Shown here one piece after another: positions 11,962 through 22,517 of a stretch of DNA of 64,000 nucleotides. The stretch is taken from positions 62,001-126,000 of the forward strand of contig JABACO010000019.1 of NCBI GenBank assembly GCA_013339895.1, read 5' to 3'. This DNA comes from Ephydatia muelleri (taxonomy: Eukaryota; Porifera; Demospongiae; Spongillida; Spongillidae). Both the position numbers and the translations under genes were made by a program. Positions within the stretch are counted from its first letter, which is position 1. The number at the start of each line of letters is the position of its first letter. Below the pieces are notes generated by a model that did not search any database, was not told where the DNA came from, and worked only from the letters and a program-made list of their open reading frames with translations.

Positions 11962-12660
11962 ATCACAACGTATCCATGATTGTACACAGACAATATCACT
12001 GAAGACAAAAGCTTAGGCTTACTGACAATACAACGTGTGCCCTGTGTGGTTAGCTGCATTGATTATGTCTAGCGTCTTAGTTGTTAATGGTTCGTGTGGA
12101 TGATAATTAAATTTGAAGCATTCTGCATGTTACCGTCCTTGGATTTGCAAGATTGCACATCGTTCTAGCCAAGTGGGGTCTATATCGATCTAATTAAATC
12201 CTCCTACATGTGTATTAACGAAACATTTAATCGCGCGATCGATCGAATAGTGCGAGTGAGCAAGAAAGCCAAGAATTGAGGTAAGCGATCAAAAGACGTG
12301 AATGGGATGGATCTCAGATTCTTTTCCTCAGTAAACAGATAGCTATAGAGCTAAATAAACTAACAATACTAATATTATAGTCAAACATACATGAGTCGTT
12401 TATAGACCGACATGTAGCTGGTGCTTGGCTTCGGTCACAAATTCACATTGCGTCACGAATTTAATTGCTGAGCAGTAGGAACCATAGCATTGTGAAGAAT
12501 AAACAGTCTTCTCGTCGCTATCCATGCAGGCTCTAGTAATCCGGATATCGCGTGATGTATATGTATTGGATATCACTGTGAATTTCATTCTAAATAAACG
12601 CAAAAGCAAAAAAGCGGCTGGGGCTTCGCCCCAGGCCCCACTGGGGAGCTATCAGCGCTC
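11962..12660. other. PB1 3-prime flank, then unassigned DNA
   Basis: The first about 150 bases match the downstream flank of the PB1 gene at 30637-31464. The remainder, to the start of the minisatellite, shows no gene that I can support. Confidence 0.45.
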
Positions 12661-12667
12661 CCCCAAA

Positions 12668-13962
12668 ACCCCCTTCCCACACCACCTCCTCACCACCCTC
12701 CACTTCCTCTCCTTCCCACACCACCTCCTCACCACCCTCCACTTCCTCTTCTTCCCACACCACCTCCTCACCACCCTCCACTTCCTCTCCTTCCCACATC
12801 ACCTCCTCACCACCCTCCACTTCCTCTCCTTCCCACACCACCTCCTCACCACTCTCCACTTCCTCTCCTTCCCACACCACCTCCTCACCACCTCCACTTC
12901 CTCTCCTTCCCACACCACCTCCTCACCACTCTCCACTTCCTCTTCTTCCCACACCACCCTCCTCACCACCTCCACTTCCTCTCCTTCCCACATCACCTCC
13001 TCACCACCCTCCACTTCCTCTCCTTCCCACACCACCTCCTCACCACCGTCCACTTCCTCTCCTTCCCACACCACCCTCCTCACCAACTCCACTTCCTCTC
13101 CTTCCCACACCACCCTCCTCACCACCCTCCACTTCCTCTCCTTCCCACACCACCTCCTCACCACTCTCCACTTCCTCTCCTTCCCACACCACCTCCTCAC
13201 CGCCCTCCACTTCCTCTCCTTCCCACACCACCTCCTCACCACCTCCATTTCCTCTCCTTCCCACATCACCATCCTCACCACCCTCCACTTTCTCTCCTTC
13301 CCACACCACCTCCTCACCACTCTCCACTTCCTCTCCTTCCCACACCACCACCTCACCGCCCTCCACTTCCTCTCCTTCCCACACCACCCTCCTCACCACC
13401 TCCATTTCCTCTCCTTCCCACATCACCTCCTCACCACCCTCCACTTCCTCTCCTTCCCACACCACCCTCCTCACCACTCTCCACTTCCTCTCCTTTTCAC
13501 ACCACACCCTCCTCACCACCCTCCACTTCCTCTCCTTCCCACACCACCTCCTCACCACTCTCCACTTCCTCTCCTTTTCACACACCACCACCTCCTCACC
13601 ACCCTCCACTTCCTCTCCTTCCCACACCACCTCCTCACCACTCTCCACTTCCTCTCCTTCCCACACCCACCACCCTCCACTTCCTCTCCTTCCCACACCA
13701 CCTCCTCACCACTCTCCACTTCCTCTCCTTCCACACCACCTCCTCACCACCCTCCACTTCCTCTCCTTCCCACACCACCTCCTCACCACCCTCCACTTCC
13801 TCTCCTTCCCACATCACCTCCTCACCACCCTCCACTTCCTCTCCTTCCCACACCACCTCCTCACCACCCTCCACTTCCTCTCCTTCCCACACCACCTCCT
13901 CACCACCCTCCACTTCCTCTCCTTCCCACACCACCTCCTCACCACCTCCTCACCACCTCTCT
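12668..13962. repeat. 39-bp minisatellite, about 33 copies
   Basis: The unit is close to CCTTCCCACACCACCTCCTC plus 19 more pyrimidine-rich bases. Because 39 is divisible by three, several frames stay open on both strands (a 13-residue repeat such as SFPHHLLTTLHFL), but there is no sign that it is coding. It lies just upstream of the first kinase exon. Confidence 0.95.
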
Positions 13963-14334
13963 GCTATGTATTCCAATTTGTATATGTACGCGTGTGTGCT
14001 ATTTCAGCAATGGTGGGGTGACACTCTTCGGGCTTCTGGTTTGCTATTGGGCAGTAATGCTCAACATATGGTTGGTTGGTTGGGATCATTTATTGATTAC
14101 ATCTGTAGGAACATATGTTTACATCCTGACCTTAGCAACGGATGCACATACCTTCACTAGTACACTTAGTAATGCTATGACACTGAGCTTTAACTTATTT
14201 TACTAACATCTATATAAACTCTACCTTAAAATTACGCCATTTTAACCCCCAGGACATCAGCCTGTTCTATCAGATATTTCCTGAGGATGTTCTTGGTTCG
14301 GGACAGTTTGGTACTGTGTATACAGGTGAGCTTG

Positions 14335-14870
14335 TCACAATGGGTGTCCTGTTCTCTCTTCCTCTTCCATCTCCATCACTCCTCATCCCACAATTCCATC
14401 TCTTCTTGCTCCACCATTCTTTCCTCAATCACCTTTCTGTGCTCCCCCCTCTCCCACCCCTTTCCTGCCCCCTCTCCCACCCCTTCCCCATCCCTCCCCA
14501 CCCCTTCCCTGCTCCCTCCCACCCCTTCCCCGCCCCCTCTCCCACCCTTTTCCTGCCCCCTCTCCCACCCCTTCCCTGTTCCCTCTCCCACCCCTTCCAT
14601 GTTGATCTGCCTCTGTTGTGACTCTCCCTTGTTCCATTCCACTCCCCTCCCCTCTCTCCTTCCCCTCCTCCCTCTCCTTCCCTCCTCCCTCTCCTTCCCC
14701 TCCTCTCTCTCCTTCCCCTCCTCTCTCTCCTTCCCCTCCTCTCTCTCTCCTTCCCCTCCTCTCTCTCCTTCCTCTCCTCTCTCTCTCCTTCCATCCTCCC
14801 CCTCTAGCTCCCTTTCTCCCCCTCTCATCTCTCTCCTTCCTCTCCTTCCCCTCCTCCCTCTCCTCCTCAA
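14335..14870. repeat. CT-rich intronic repeat field
   Basis: This intron of the kinase gene is filled with irregular CCTTCCCC/CTCTCTCC units. The long frames on either strand are low-complexity artefacts. Confidence 0.85.
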
Positions 14871-15479
14871 ACCAGGAAAGAACCGTCAGACAGGAACGGA
14901 GGTGGCAATGAAGATGATAGACAAGCTCAGGTTCCCCAACAAGCAGGAAGCACAGCTGAGGCAGGAGGTCACTATCCTTCAGAACATCAGCCATCCTGGT
15001 ATCGTCTACCTGCAGCAGATGTTTGAGACACCAGAGAAGGTGAGTGCAAAACATTCTGTGCCTAAGAGATCCTGTGCATGACAAGCTGCATAAAACTGTC
15101 AACTAAGACGAAAGGAGAAGGGCAACCCTCCCAGAGTTGCAGGATATTAATTGGAGTTGTCTCTGTATCCTCAGATCTATGTGGTGATGGAGAAGATGAA
15201 TGGAGACATGTTGGAGATGATTCTGAATAGTCCCCAGAGCAGGATTAGTGAGAGGCTTGCCAAATACATGATATATCAGGTTAGCATGGATGGGTACGAG
15301 AGCTTCAATGATCATGTATACAGTGTAGGTGACATTATTTAACTAGTCAGGGGGCACCGTCTCAGGGTGGGAAAGTTTGGGCCTTGATCTTAATCATGCA
15401 CTTGATATACTTGATATTCTTCTATTTGCTGTTTGGTTGTGTGGTGAAATATTACCATTGAACTCTTCTTGCCATCTCC

Positions 15480-15750
15480 CTCACCCGTGCCCCCCCCCCC
15501 TTCTCTCCACTACCTTCTCCAACACTCTCCCTATCTTCCATCTTCCCTTCTCTCACTACTCTCCTCCCTACCCCCAACTTCCTTTCCCTCCCCTCTCCTC
15601 CACTCCCCTCTCCTCCCCTACCCTCCTCTCCTCCCCTACCCTCCACTCCTCCCCTACCCTCCACTCCTCCCCTACCTCCTCTCCTTCCCTACCCTCTACC
15701 CCTCCCCTACCCTCTACCCCCTCCCCTACCCTCCTCTCCTCCCACACACA
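15480..15750. repeat. CT-rich intronic repeat before kinase exon 4
   Basis: Short repeats of the CCCCTACCCTCCACTCCT type run up to the splice acceptor at 15751. The same sequence, inverted, flanks the kinase exon fragment near 22040-22110. Confidence 0.85.
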
Positions 15751-15945
15751 GATCCTGATAGCTCTTCAGTACCTGCACAAGAAGGACATAGTCCACTTGA
15801 CCTGAAGCCAGAGAATGTCCTACTCACCTCGGAGAGTGGCATGCCCCAGGCCAAGCTGTGTGACTTTGGCTTTGCCAGGGTCATCGGAGAAAAGAGCTTC
15901 AGGAAGTCAGTGGTGGGCACTCCAGCGTATCTAGGTGAGTGAGGA

Positions 15946-16998
15946 AGCCATGTCTCTGTGCATTGGTTCTGGGCAGCCATGTCTCTGTGCATTGCTTCTG
16001 GGCAGCCATGTCTCTGGGCAGCCATGTCTCTGTGCATTGGTTCTGGGCAGCCATGTCTCTGTGCATTGGTCCTAGGCAGCCATGTCTCTGTGCATTGGTC
16101 CTAGGCAGCCATGTCTCTGTGCATTGGTCCTAGGCAGCCATGTCTCTGTGCATTGGTTCTGGGCAGCCATGTCTCTGTGCATTGGTCCTAGGCAGCCATG
16201 TCTCTGTGCATTGGTTCTGGGCAGCCATGTCTCTGTGCATTGGTCCTCGGCAGCCATGTCTCTCTGCATTGGTTCTGGGCAGCCATGTCTCTGTGCATTG
16301 GTCCTAGGCAGCCATGTCTCTGTGCATTGGTTCTGGGCAGCCATGACTCTGTGCATTGGTTCTGGGCAGCCATGTCTCTGTGCATTGGTTCTGGGCAGCC
16401 ATGACTCTGTGCATTGGTTCTGGGCAGCCATGTCTCTGTGCATTGGTTCTGGGCAGCCATGTCTCTGTGCATTGGTCCTCGGCAGCCATGACTCTGTGCA
16501 TTGGTTCTGGGCAGCCATGTCTCTGTGCATTGGTTCTGGGCAGCCATGTCTCTGTGCATTGGTCCTAGGCAGCCATGTCTCTGTGCATTGGTTCTGGGCA
16601 GCCATGTCTCTGTGCATTGGTTCTGGGCAGCCATGTCTCTGTGCATTGGTCCTGGGCAGCCATGTCTCTCTGCATTGGTTCTGGGCAGCCATGTCTCTGT
16701 GCATTGGTTCTGGGCAGCCATGTCTCTGTGCATTGGTTCTGGGCAGCCATGACTCTGTGCATTGGTTCTGGGCAGCCATGTCTCTCTGCATTGGTTCTGG
16801 GCAGCCATGTCTCTGTGCATTGGTTCTGGGCAGCCATGTCTCTGTGCATTGGTTCTGGGCAGCCATGACTCTGTGCATTGGGTCTGGGCAGCCATGTCTC
16901 TGTGCATTGGTTCTGGGCAGCCATGTCTCTGTGCATTGGTTCTGGGCAGCCATGACTCTGTGCATTGGGTCTGGGCAGCCATGTCTCCTTGCATTGAT
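15946..16998. repeat. 29-bp minisatellite in a kinase intron, about 36 copies
   Basis: The unit is CATGTCTCTGTGCATTGGTT plus CTGGGCAGC. It starts about 10 bases after the splice donor at 15935. Variants CCTAGG, CCTCGG and ACTCTG recur in blocks, as expected for unequal exchange. Both strands stay open because three units make a 29-residue superrepeat. I treat those frames as spurious. Confidence 0.97.
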
Positions 16999-17150
16999 CA
17001 GGTTGCTTAAATTCACTTATTTATTGTGCTTGAATTTTATTTGATCTATCTTTTTTTGAAGGGGTAATGTGTGTATTTGCATACATTGTGGGAGAATATG
17101 TACATATACAAAGATGGTTATTGAGATACATGTAGCTTGTTGATGCATGG

Positions 17151-17304
<154 letters not shown>

Positions 17305-18888
17305 ATTATAGCCCCTGAGGTTTTGAAGAATGAGGGGTACAATAAATCCCTTGACCTTTGGTCTGTTGGAGTCAACCTTTAAATGCCAGGTATTTTGTAG
17401 CCACTGTGATATGGGTGCATTTGTTGATATCTCAATGTTCATTAAAATGATGTACCATTCTGATTCCAGTCTCAGTGGCACATTCCCATTCAATGAAGAT
17501 GAAGAGATCATGGACCAGATCCAGAATGCGGCTTTCATGTTCCCTTCGGACCCCTGGGCCTCTGTCTCTTCTGAATGTGAGTGGGTGGAGCATAGAGAGG
17601 GTGATGGAAACCAGTCCCAGGTGCTGAAAGTCTCCAAAGATACAAGTAACTTCTATGAAGTAAAGTAACCACAATTTCTGCTATAGCTTAAAAAACGTCA
17701 CATGTTGATGGCGATAGAGTGTGTACAATGAGTTTGTGCATCTGTAATACCAACATGCTGGTTCATGGAATCATCCTCCCCCTCCCACCCACACACACAG
17801 TGTGCCTCTCTGATCGAGTGTCACGTGATCTATATCTATTCCTCTTGCAGCCATTGAGTTGATCACCAGACTTCTGCAGGTGTCCAGAAAGTCACGATTC
17901 ACAGCTCACCAGGCCCTCAACCATGCCTGGCTCAATGTCAGTGCACTGACCATGCCAAGCTGGCATGCACACACTCACTATATACAGCAAGCTTAAATTG
18001 CATGTAAGAAATATACAGTAGAAGTACATTTGTATGCGAGGTGTCCAGAGATATGCAGAAGTATGCAGAGGTATGCAGGAATGTGATGTGCAGCAGGATA
18101 AGTACACAGTATTCTTATTATACAAGCATAAAGGAATGTACATGTACAGCTATTTCGTCTTGCTCGACTACAGTTTCTTTATCATACATGCCTGTGGTGG
18201 TCTGGATCATTAGTGCCAACTTAGTCTGGAGTACTGTAAGATGCCTAGGTTTTTAATACCACAAAACTATATCATACTCGTCCCAATCAGATGAGTTAAC
18301 GGCTCACATACTAGAATTGCATAAAACACTTGTATGAAGGAGATCAACAGCATTTAGCCTCTGCATTATGAATTTATATAAGATGGAAGCATGTTGTGCA
18401 TAAATGTAGCCAAGTCACCTTGGTTCAAGCATAGGTATCTGTGATTACATTTTCTCTTCCCCCCTCAGGATGTCACACTGTGGGAGGACCTGTGTCAGCT
18501 GGAAGGAAGGTTGGGCATACGGTACCTGACCCACGAGACCGAGGACAAGTTCTGGGTAAACAAGGGTGCAAAACCACACCCACTTGCCAAGAAGGAAGAG
18601 CAAGAATCAACCTTGAGGAGGGCTTCAGTGACATCATCTCCCAAAGCACCTAGCAAACGCGAGAATTTTTCCAAGCAAAGCTCACAACCCTCCAAGGAAA
18701 GTCTTCCCACTGCTGACCCGAGCTCACCTTCCGATGAAGAAGAAGACGGAGTGGAGCTCTCGCCCCCCACACCCCCTATTGTCCTGCCCCACAAGGACTC
18801 TAGTTTCAAAATCACAGTCGAGGATCCAATTGTAGTGAAGCGCGAAGAGCATGCAAGGCGGATCGGCTACACAGTTAGCACTGTGTAG

Positions 18889-19272
18889 AAAAGAAAGCTG
18901 TTTTTTTTGTTGTTGTTGCACAGGGGGAAGGTTGGTTGTCTGTGATCAAAATTGACCTGATCAAAATCTGGGAACCCAAATGTCCATGTCATATTTTGTT
19001 CCCTTTTCCATGTTCATGAGTTGTAATACTGATAATTTGTGTGCATCTGTGACAATTATTATTAATTCAAGAAGTTAGTCTATCATTTGTCCTGTGATAT
19101 TGTGTGGTTTGTGAAATGTACCAACAATGTGTACCACAAAAATATTTGAAAGTACGTGAAGTATTAATTTAGCAGTGACATATATGGGACAGTTTCCGCG
19201 AAAATTGCCCCACGGTTAAAATGTTATAAAAATGCATCGCGTTTGAATCGCTATAACTTCCCAACGGATAAC
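18889..19272. other. Kinase 3-prime flank
   Basis: This lies between the end of the kinase frame and the palindrome beside the first PB1 gene. I see no clear AATAAA signal or gene. Confidence 0.4.
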
Positions 19273-19348
19273 GCTATCGACTTCCTATTTTCAACACTTC
19301 ATAGTGAAATGGTGTAGTATGAAGTGTTGAAAATAGGAAGTCGCTATC
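19273..19348. repeat. 64-bp palindrome with 6-bp flanking direct repeats
   Basis: Perfect 25-base arms (19279-19303 and 19318-19342) surround a 14-base loop. GCTATC occurs directly on both sides (19273-19278 and 19343-19348), like a target duplication. The right copy overlaps the stop codon region of the PB1 gene at 19347. Confidence 0.8.
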
Positions 19349-20174
19349 AATTAGTGGTGGGCTGGGCGGGAGACGCCTCCGCTGGCGTGGTCTCCTCTCT
19401 CTTCTGCTCCCCTTGCTGCTGTGCGGGCTGCTCTCCTTGTGGCTTTGGCTCCTCGGCCGGATCTGAATAGCCCCAGTACATGTGGTAGCCGACTGGTCCA
19501 ATCACTGTCCTAGAACTGTGGGGACTCTCCATCATCTGAGGCTCCCACGAACCAAAGGTCTGGACGTGCCACTTTGGTTCTCCACTCTTTGCCACTTCAC
19601 CTCCCTTACCGCCGCTCTGTCTTTCCTTCAAGGTCTTTTGAAGGTCGGCTTCCGCCTTCTTTCTCTGCTCCTCAAACTGCTTCATGTGGTCTTCTTGCAT
19701 TTCACGCAGCTGCTCCGTCTGGCGCCTCCACTCCTTTTCAAGCTCGTCAGCCCGTTCCAAAGGATCGCTCCATCCCACTAAGGATGTTGCAGGCGTCCAG
19801 AACGGGTTCATATCGTCCAGAATGCGCCCGAGAAGACCTCCAGTAAACCCTCCAAATGGAGCCACCTCCCTCCTGGCGGCTTTAGTCGGAGCTCCGCGAC
19901 CCGATGCCCGCTGCGCACGTCTTGGAACTGGAACCGCTTGCAGCAGCCAAGTCTCGTTGGCAGACAGGTGGCTCAAGGCGGTTCGCACTTCCTCATCGGT
20001 GGATATCGAAATGACGTCTCCGACAGCATCTCGGTACTGCACGTTGAACTCTACCCCATTGCCTAGGCTCGGGAAGAGGCCGGCTATCTGCTTTTTCAGA
20101 GCATCAAAAGTGACGTCAGATTCCACTCGAAACTTGCGTATCTCTTTTCCGTCAGTAACTTTAGCATACACCAT
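19347..20174 (-). CDS. PB1-domain protein, copy A, 275 aa
   Basis: This is a single-exon gene. Residues about 1-82 form a PB1 domain similar to that of p62/SQSTM1. It has a basic Lys near the start (VYAKVTDGKEIRKF) and an acidic OPCA motif (YRDAVGDVISISTDEEV), so it could bind other PB1 domains through both faces. The middle is a charged coiled coil (about 140-190, ELEKEWRRQTEQLRKMQ). The C-terminus has a conserved WHVQTFGSWEP and GYHMYWGYSDP segment and a Gln/Glu/Pro-rich tail. No ZZ or UBA domain is visible, so it is not p62 itself. It is transcribed away from copy B and probably shares the 20175-20693 region as promoter. Exact function unknown. Confidence 0.85.
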   Translation of the reverse strand: MVYAKVTDGKEIRKFRVESDVTFDALKKQIAGLFPSLGNGVEFNVQYRDAVGDVISISTDEEVRTALSHLSANETWLLQAVPVPRRAQRASGRGAPTKAARREVAPFGGFTGGLLGRILDDMNPFWTPATSLVGWSDPLERADELEKEWRRQTEQLREMQEDHMKQFEEQRKKAEADLQKTLKERQSGGKGGEVAKSGEPKWHVQTFGSWEPQMMESPHSSRTVIGPVGYHMYWGYSDPAEEPKPQGEQPAQQQGEQKREETTPAEASPAQPTTN

Positions 20175-20693
20175 CCTCGCTGATCGGTCGCTTTGCTTTT
20201 TTTTTTCTCAGCTCTTGCTATGAACTTTCCGCTCTCGCGTTGGTAACGAAGAGCCGGTTTATTGACATTCTTTTTTATGAAGTGCATGGCCGCGTTCTAG
20301 AACTATCGCGAAGGTCAAAGGTTAAGTGTCTTTGGCATGCAATCAATCAAATAATATCCACGCTTAGACCACATGGACTATTACAAAGTATCGCTAAGCT
20401 TTTCGTGTCTAGATTGATAGATTGATTGTTGAAAAAAAAAAGCTGCATGGCATAGAATGTAACAATGTGCACCAGCGGGATAAGTGTTGCGCTATATAGG
20501 TCTGGGCCCGAGACTGCCACGAATTTGATCTTCGCGATAATTCGCGGGCGTGCGCGACTCTCTTCATGCAATATAATAAAAAGAATGCCAATACGCTCTG
20601 CATTAACAACACGAGAGAAAGTCTATAGCGCTAAAGCACAGCTGAAAAAAAAGCAACAAAAAACAAAGCACCGATCAGCAAAGATCAGCGAAG
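20175..20693. promoter_or_regulatory. Shared divergent promoter region of PB1 pair 1
   Basis: These 519 bases separate the start codons of two divergent PB1 genes. The inverted counterpart lies at 30136-30636. Both outer ends carry poly-A/T runs and the motif CGCTGATCGG beside each start. A dyad TTCTAGAA (20295-20302) next to ATCGCGAAG is kept in both pairs. The two halves are only moderately similar to each other, while the coding arms are almost identical. Confidence 0.55.
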
Positions 20694-21517
20694 ATGGTGT
20701 ATGCTAAAGTTACTGACGGAAAAGAGATACGCAAGTTTCGAGTGGAATCTGACGTCACTTTTGATGCTCTGAAAAAGCAGATAGCCGGCCTCTTCCCGAG
20801 CCTAGGCAATGGGGTAGAGTTCAACGTGCAGTACCGAGATGCTGTCGGAGACGTCATTTCGATATCCACCGATGAGGAAGTGCGAACCGCCTTGAGCCAC
20901 CTGTCTGCCAACGAGACTTGGCTGCTGCAAGCGGCCAAGACGTGCGCAGCGGGCATCGGGTCGCGGAGCTCCGACTAAAGCCGCCAGGAGGGAGGTGGCT
21001 CCATTTGGAGGGTTTACTGGAGGTCTTCTCGGGCGCATTCTGGACGATATGAACCCGTTCTGCATGGACGCCTGCAACGTCCTTAGTGGGATGGAGCGAT
21101 CCTTTGGAACGGGCTGACGAGCTTGAAAAGGAGTGGAGGCGCCAGACGGAGCAGCTGCGCAAGATGCAAGAAGACCACATGAAGCAGTTTGAGGAGCAGA
21201 GAAAGAAGGCGGAAGCCGACCTTCAAAAGACCTTGAAGGAAAGACAGAGCGGCGGTAAGGGAGGTGAAGTGACAAAGAGTGGAGAACCAAAGTGGCACGT
21301 CCAGACCTTTGGTTCGTGGGAGCCTCAGATGATGGAGAGTCCCCACGGTTCTAGGACAGTGATTGGACCAGTCGGCTACCACATGTACTGGGGCTATTCA
21401 GATCCGGCCGAGGAGCCAAAGCCACAAGGAGAGCAGCCCGCACAGCAGCAAGGGGAGCAGAAGAGAGAGGAGACTAAGCCAGCAGAGGCGTCTCCCGCCC
21501 AGCCCATGCACCACTAA
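20694..21517 (+). pseudogene. PB1-domain gene, copy B, frameshifted
   Basis: The ATG and the whole PB1 domain (to about residue 80) are intact. After the LLQA segment, about 8 bases are missing relative to copies A and B-prime (near 20934), which leads to a stop at 20978. A 4-base insertion near 21064 adds a second shift. The downstream coding sequence remains open at 21086-21517. A truncated protein of about 94 residues containing only the PB1 domain could still be made, and it might act as a decoy partner (inference). Confidence 0.8.
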
Positions 21518-21941
21518 TTGATCACAATGTGTTCTCTATTCAGTGGGTATCAGCTCAATTATACCACCGGCATCAAGACAAAAGACTGCTACAGCTAGGC
21601 CTGCACATGTAAAAGAATCATGGCATGAATTAGGTGTTGGTAGTTTTTCATGACTCCAAAATAAGCTTTAGCTTGTTGTGATATTATATATGTGTTTGTC
21701 ATGTATTATACTTGATCATGTGTATCTGATCACATGCAGTGCTGCTGAATCCGCAATTCTGAACTGCATGACACGGCTTTGATGAGTGTTGTCAATTAGA
21801 AGATAAAATATGCATGGCATTAACTCTTGTAATGGGTTGTACTATGTTTATATCAGAATATCAGTTTCTACTCTAATTATGTGTACTTAAGTATAACGTG
21901 ACCAGGAGGCATGGAAGCATGCATGAACCAAAGGCCAGGAA
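21518..21941. other. Downstream of PB1 copy B
   Basis: AT-rich DNA with no gene that I can support. Confidence 0.4.
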
Positions 21942-22110
21942 CTTGGCCTGGGGCATGCCACTCTCCGAGGTGACTCTGGCTTCAGGTCACAGTGGACTAT
22001 GTCCTTCTTGTGCAGGTACTGAAGAGCTATCAGGATCTGTGTGTGGGAGGAGAGGAGGGTAGGGGAGTGGTAGAGGGTAGGGGAGGAGAGGAGGGTAGGG
22101 GGTAGAGGGG
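21942..22110 (-). pseudogene. Inverted fragment of a kinase D exon plus intron
   Basis: Bases 22036 down to about 21942 match the start of kinase exon 4 (15752 onward), and the adjoining bases to about 22110 match its CT-rich intron. Here the catalytic loop reads HCDLKPE, so the base missing at about 15799 is present. About 10 bases are deleted just after this, and the copy then ends. It is a duplicated genomic piece, not a gene. Confidence 0.85.
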
Positions 22111-22154
22111 AGAAAAGGGAATATGGAGGATGGGCAATGTAATATACATTGAAC

Positions 22155-22455
22155 GAGCTAGTGAATGTCATATACGCACACAAGCACACAAAAAACTATG
22201 TACTACTTGTTCAGTGCATGTTTTAATGCATGTGTCATGTGACCACTCCGTAATCTGCCATACAATATATGATCCGCTATGTTGGCTGGTGCACAAGTTT
22301 CGCATGCAGTGAATATACACTGCATGCATGATGCACAAATCGATACGATTACCCAATGCACGCTTATAAGACGTTGCAGCGTGTTCCAAAACGTGACACA
22401 CATGCATGTAGGGCGACTCATGAAGATGAGTTTGAGGCTACCGACCAAGTAAATC
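22155..22455. repeat. Segment duplicated in inverted orientation at 32010-32365
   Basis: Shared blocks include GTGACCACTCCGTAATCTGC, CAATGCACGCTTATAAGAC and GAGTTTGAGG. The second copy has extra bases in the middle. No coding function is seen. Confidence 0.75.
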
Positions 22456-22517
22456 GAAAATAACTGCCACAAAAGATAAATGACAATGACATAGCTGTGC
22501 GTTTATTTTAACACCGG

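Noticed and set aside
12524..14206. 560-codon plus-strand frame and mirror frames on the minus strand
   Set aside because: They lie over the 39-bp minisatellite. The period is divisible by three, so frames stay open by chance of composition.
15946..16998. Regular 29-bp repeat resembling a CRISPR array
   Set aside because: The units are directly adjacent without unique spacers, and the setting is a eukaryotic intron.
16072..17044. Frames of more than 300 codons on both strands (MSLCIGSGQPCLCALVLGSH type)
   Set aside because: They run through the 29-bp minisatellite in an intron. Open frames on both strands at once indicate a repeat artefact.
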